The notes under the pieces are model-generated. The model was not told where the DNA came from and ran no database searches. It saw only the letters and a program-made list of their open reading frames with translations. Positions 12,479 through 14,489 of a DNA stretch of 14,489 nucleotides are shown here, piece by piece. Location of the stretch: NCBI GenBank assembly GCA_945949385.1, contig CAMFEL010000037.1, positions 1-14,489 of the forward strand, written 5' to 3'. This DNA comes from an uncultured Clostridia bacterium (GTDB taxonomy: Bacteria > Bacillota > Clostridia > Oscillospirales > CAG-272). The position numbers were made by a program, and so were the translations under genes. Every line of letters starts with the position of its first letter. The first letter of the stretch is position 1.

Positions 12479-13621
12479 TCAGTCCTCAAGGCAGGCGTAC
12501 AGAGTATTTCTAAGTCTTGGTGCGGTATAAGGCTCCTGATTGTTCATCATATGGTGGGCATAGTAGAGGGCAACCTGACTGTCGGGATCAACCAGCATAT
12601 ATGCTCCCGCGGCGCCCGTCCAGCCGAACTCACCGGGTGCTGAGGTCGCTCCTGCCGCCGTAGGGTCAACCAGAGTCCTGACTCCCAGACCGTAGCCGTA
12701 TCCGGGGAACCAGTAGTCAGCCTTCTGATCCTCTCTCAGAGCGTCGCGGCGCATAAGATCTATGGTTCGTCTGCCGATAATATGCTTTCCGTCGGGAGTC
12801 TTTCCCCCGTTTGCAAGCATTTCGGCGAATTTTGCCATATCGGTTACGGTGGAGGCTATTCCCGCGCCGCCGCTTGCATATTCGGTGCCGAAAATCATAT
12901 CGTTTCGCTGACCGCCGTTGCGAAAATATCTGCCCTCTTCATCACTGAAGCAGTATAGAGTGGCTGCGCGGTCGCTTTCCTTTATGGTGCCGTCGCAGTA
13001 TTCCGTGTCCTCCATGCCTAAGGGATCGAAAATATACTTTTTCGCATAGTCCCGAAGGCTCATGCCGGAAATAACCTCCACAAGAGCGCCCAGTACATCG
13101 TGGGACATACCGTAATACCAGCCGCCGCCGGGCTGGCGGAACAGGGGATCGCCGGCAAGGGCGTTCATCATATCTACGGTAGAGCACTGCGGAGCATACT
13201 TCTCCTGTGCAGCGCGAAAAGCGTCTCCGTTCGTGCTGTAGTCAAGCCCCGATGTCATGGTGAACAGATCCCGCACCGTAATGCTTTTTTCGGCGGGGAC
13301 GGTAATATCGGCGCCGTCGGCGTCTTTAGCGCGCACCCTGACATTTTTCCAGGCGGGCATATAGTCGCCTATGGAATCGGTAAAGAGAAATTTCCCCTGC
13401 TCCCACAGCATAAGTGCCGCCGTGCAGGTCACGGGCGGCGAGCAGGAATACATAAACATCTTGTGCCTGTCGCAGTCCATTTTCACGCCCTTTTCCACAT
13501 CGGCGTATCCGGAGGAATACTTGAATACCGGTTTGTGCCTGTAATAAGCGACACAGGAACAGCCGGGAATACGCCAGGAAGTGAAATGATCCATAAGTTT
13601 TTCAAGCTTTTGAAAGTCCAT
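12479..13621 (-). CDS. Beta-lactamase-fold serine hydrolase (class C/PF00144 type) lacking the SxxK lysine
   Basis: This 380-residue protein has the fold of the class C beta-lactamase/D-Ala-D-Ala carboxypeptidase/esterase family. Recognisable blocks are the N-terminal region with IPGCSCVAYYRHKPV, the nucleophile helix YSCSPPVTCTAALMLWEQGK, ITVRDLFTMTSGLDY, the second motif region GGWYYGMSHDVLGALVEVISG, FDPLGMEDTEY, YASGGAGIASTVTDMAKFAEML and the third motif region FGWTGAAGAYMLVDP. In the family the nucleophile motif is SxxK; here Ser59 is followed by Cys-Ser-Pro, so the general-base lysine is absent (codon CCG). There is no signal peptide, suggesting a cytosolic location. The ATG at 13621 is preferred over an upstream in-frame TTG because GAGG lies 5 bases before it. 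It starts 16 bases after the 3D-domain gene and is probably in one operon with it. Confidence 0.9.
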   Translation of the reverse strand: MDFQKLEKLMDHFTSWRIPGCSCVAYYRHKPVFKYSSGYADVEKGVKMDCDRHKMFMYSCSPPVTCTAALMLWEQGKFLFTDSIGDYMPAWKNVRVRAKDADGADITVPAEKSITVRDLFTMTSGLDYSTNGDAFRAAQEKYAPQCSTVDMMNALAGDPLFRQPGGGWYYGMSHDVLGALVEVISGMSLRDYAKKYIFDPLGMEDTEYCDGTIKESDRAATLYCFSDEEGRYFRNGGQRNDMIFGTEYASGGAGIASTVTDMAKFAEMLANGGKTPDGKHIIGRRTIDLMRRDALREDQKADYWFPGYGYGLGVRTLVDPTAAGATSAPGEFGWTGAAGAYMLVDPDSQVALYYAHHMMNNQEPYTAPRLRNTLYACLED

Positions 13622-13637
13622 AAAAACCTCGGTAAGT

Positions 13638-14489
13638 TCAGTCAAGAATGTATACTTTTACATCGCGTCTGCCGTAGCCGGCAAAGTTGGGATTACTTTC
13701 CTCGTAATAAATGTCGATGAAATTGCCCTTAATAAGTCCGCCCGTGTCTGCGGCGATACGGTAGCCGATACCCTCTATATATACCTTGGTGCCCAGAGGG
13801 ATAACACGGGGGTCAACGGCAATCACCTGCTCCGTTGCGGGCAGACCCGAGGCGGTAATGCCGCCGCCGGTGTAAACGGTGGAATCGCACAAAAGACAGT
13901 AGGAGTAGCTGTAAACGGTGCCTCCCAGAGTGACGGTGCCGCCCACGCCGCGGGCAACAATTCGGTCAGTAGGCTGACGGCTGATATATTCGCCCGTTTC
14001 CACCCTTTCTGTTTCAACGCCGTTTACATATGTAACGTCATAGGTAACGGTGCGAATCCCCTCAACTCCCTGCTGCTGCACCCGTGTGCTTCCGCGGGGA
14101 ACGGTGTCCGTGTCCACATATTTCGTTTCATAGTCAATGCTCACTTCAGCGCTTGCCGTGCCGTGAGTCACCGTGTCCACCGAAATATCTGTATCAGCTT
14201 CAATAAGCTTTGATGTGTCGACTCTCATCTGCTCGCTCTCGTCAAGCTCTATTCCCAGCAGACCGACAAGCTCGCCCACGGTGCGCGACTCTGTGGCACA
14301 TACCACCTCGGGCTTTTTGTAAAAGCTGAATTTTACGGTATATTTTTTTGCCGCCGCAGATCCTTGGTCGCTGTTTTCGGCGCCGTCGGCTTTAACACTG
14401 ACAGCGGATACAGCATTGTCTTCCTCTCCCGTGCCGTCCTCGTTCTGCCCGCCGCTTCCGCCGTCGGAGAGGGCAAGCGCGCCGAAAAC
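13638..14489 (-). CDS. G5 and 3D-domain cell-wall protein, C-terminal part (cut by right window edge)
   Basis: 283 codons are visible, with the 5' end beyond the right edge; the frame is open to position 14489. From the visible start there is a short hydrophobic end (VFGALAL, perhaps the end of a signal/anchor helix), a low-complexity Gly/Asp/Glu/Ser linker, a DUF348-like segment (KKYTVKFSFYKKPEVV, TESRTVGELVGLLGIELDES), a G5 domain (VSIDYETKYVDTDTVPRGST, EGIRTVTYDVTYVNG) and a C-terminal 3D domain. The 3D domain shows ASGLPATEQVIAVDPRVIPL, ADTGGLIKGNFIDIYY, with the three conserved aspartates (VDP, ADTGG, FIDIY). This is the layout of YabE/Rpf-like cell-wall proteins, in which the 3D domain is a double-psi barrel related to MltA-type lytic transglycosylases. 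It likely acts in peptidoglycan remodelling outside the membrane. Confidence 0.9.
   Translation of the reverse strand, partial: VFGALALSDGGSGGQNEDGTGEEDNAVSAVSVKADGAENSDQGSAAAKKYTVKFSFYKKPEVVCATESRTVGELVGLLGIELDESEQMRVDTSKLIEADTDISVDTVTHGTASAEVSIDYETKYVDTDTVPRGSTRVQQQGVEGIRTVTYDVTYVNGVETERVETGEYISRQPTDRIVARGVGGTVTLGGTVYSYSYCLLCDSTVYTGGGITASGLPATEQVIAVDPRVIPLGTKVYIEGIGYRIAADTGGLIKGNFIDIYYEESNPNFAGYGRRDVKVYILD

Overview
This window looks like a chromosomal segment from an anaerobic, low-to-mid GC Clostridia-type Firmicute, plausibly a gut Oscillospiraceae or Ruminococcaceae relative. The evidence is the YggS-SepF-YlmH division-associated cluster, a YhaO/YhaN-like (SbcD/SbcC) repair pair, an XRE regulator fused to a zinc ribbon, strong GGAGG ribosome-binding sites and TTGACA/TATAAT promoters. 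The taxonomic placement is inference.

Left part (1-6700, all on the minus strand). One promoter at 6672-6700 reads leftward into a tight run of six genes: a YhaO-like metallophosphoesterase nuclease, a YhaN-like membrane-segmented SMC/Rad50-type ATPase, a HlyD-like single-pass membrane protein (TTG start), yggS (PLP homeostasis), sepF (Z-ring anchor) and ylmH (S4-type RNA-binding protein, cut by the left edge). The genes are spaced 3 to 119 bases apart, and the yggS ribosome-binding site lies inside the 3' end of the HlyD-like gene. It looks like a repair plus division/envelope transcription unit.

Middle part (6868-9291, plus strand). A tRNA-Ser(CGA) gene with its own promoter ends in a strong terminator. 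It is followed by an accessory region. A tandem array of short palindromes with variable stems and conserved 7-8 base AT spacers (7071-7252) precedes an AT-rich gene for a two-domain (NAT_N/GNAT_C-like) acyltransferase. That gene has a consensus promoter, a wobble-rich upstream hairpin and a 15-residue leader ORF whose RNA can pair in two mutually exclusive ways, one of which hides the acyltransferase ribosome-binding site. A second terminator hairpin related to the first follows, then a second palindrome array (8529-8681) that abuts the promoter of an unrecognised 161-aa protein. The repeated hairpin-plus-array layout and the attenuator-like leader are the most unusual parts of the window.

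Right part (9422-14489). A bcp thiol peroxidase (minus) is divergent from a DUF2871-like membrane protein and a short membrane protein (plus). These converge on an XRE/zinc-ribbon regulator (minus) across a shared bidirectional terminator. A gene-poor stretch (11841-12478) holds a probable broken small gene and a terminator hairpin. The right edge holds a two-gene minus-strand unit: a G5/3D-domain cell-wall protein (cut by the right edge) and a beta-lactamase-fold serine hydrolase whose SxxK lysine is replaced by proline.
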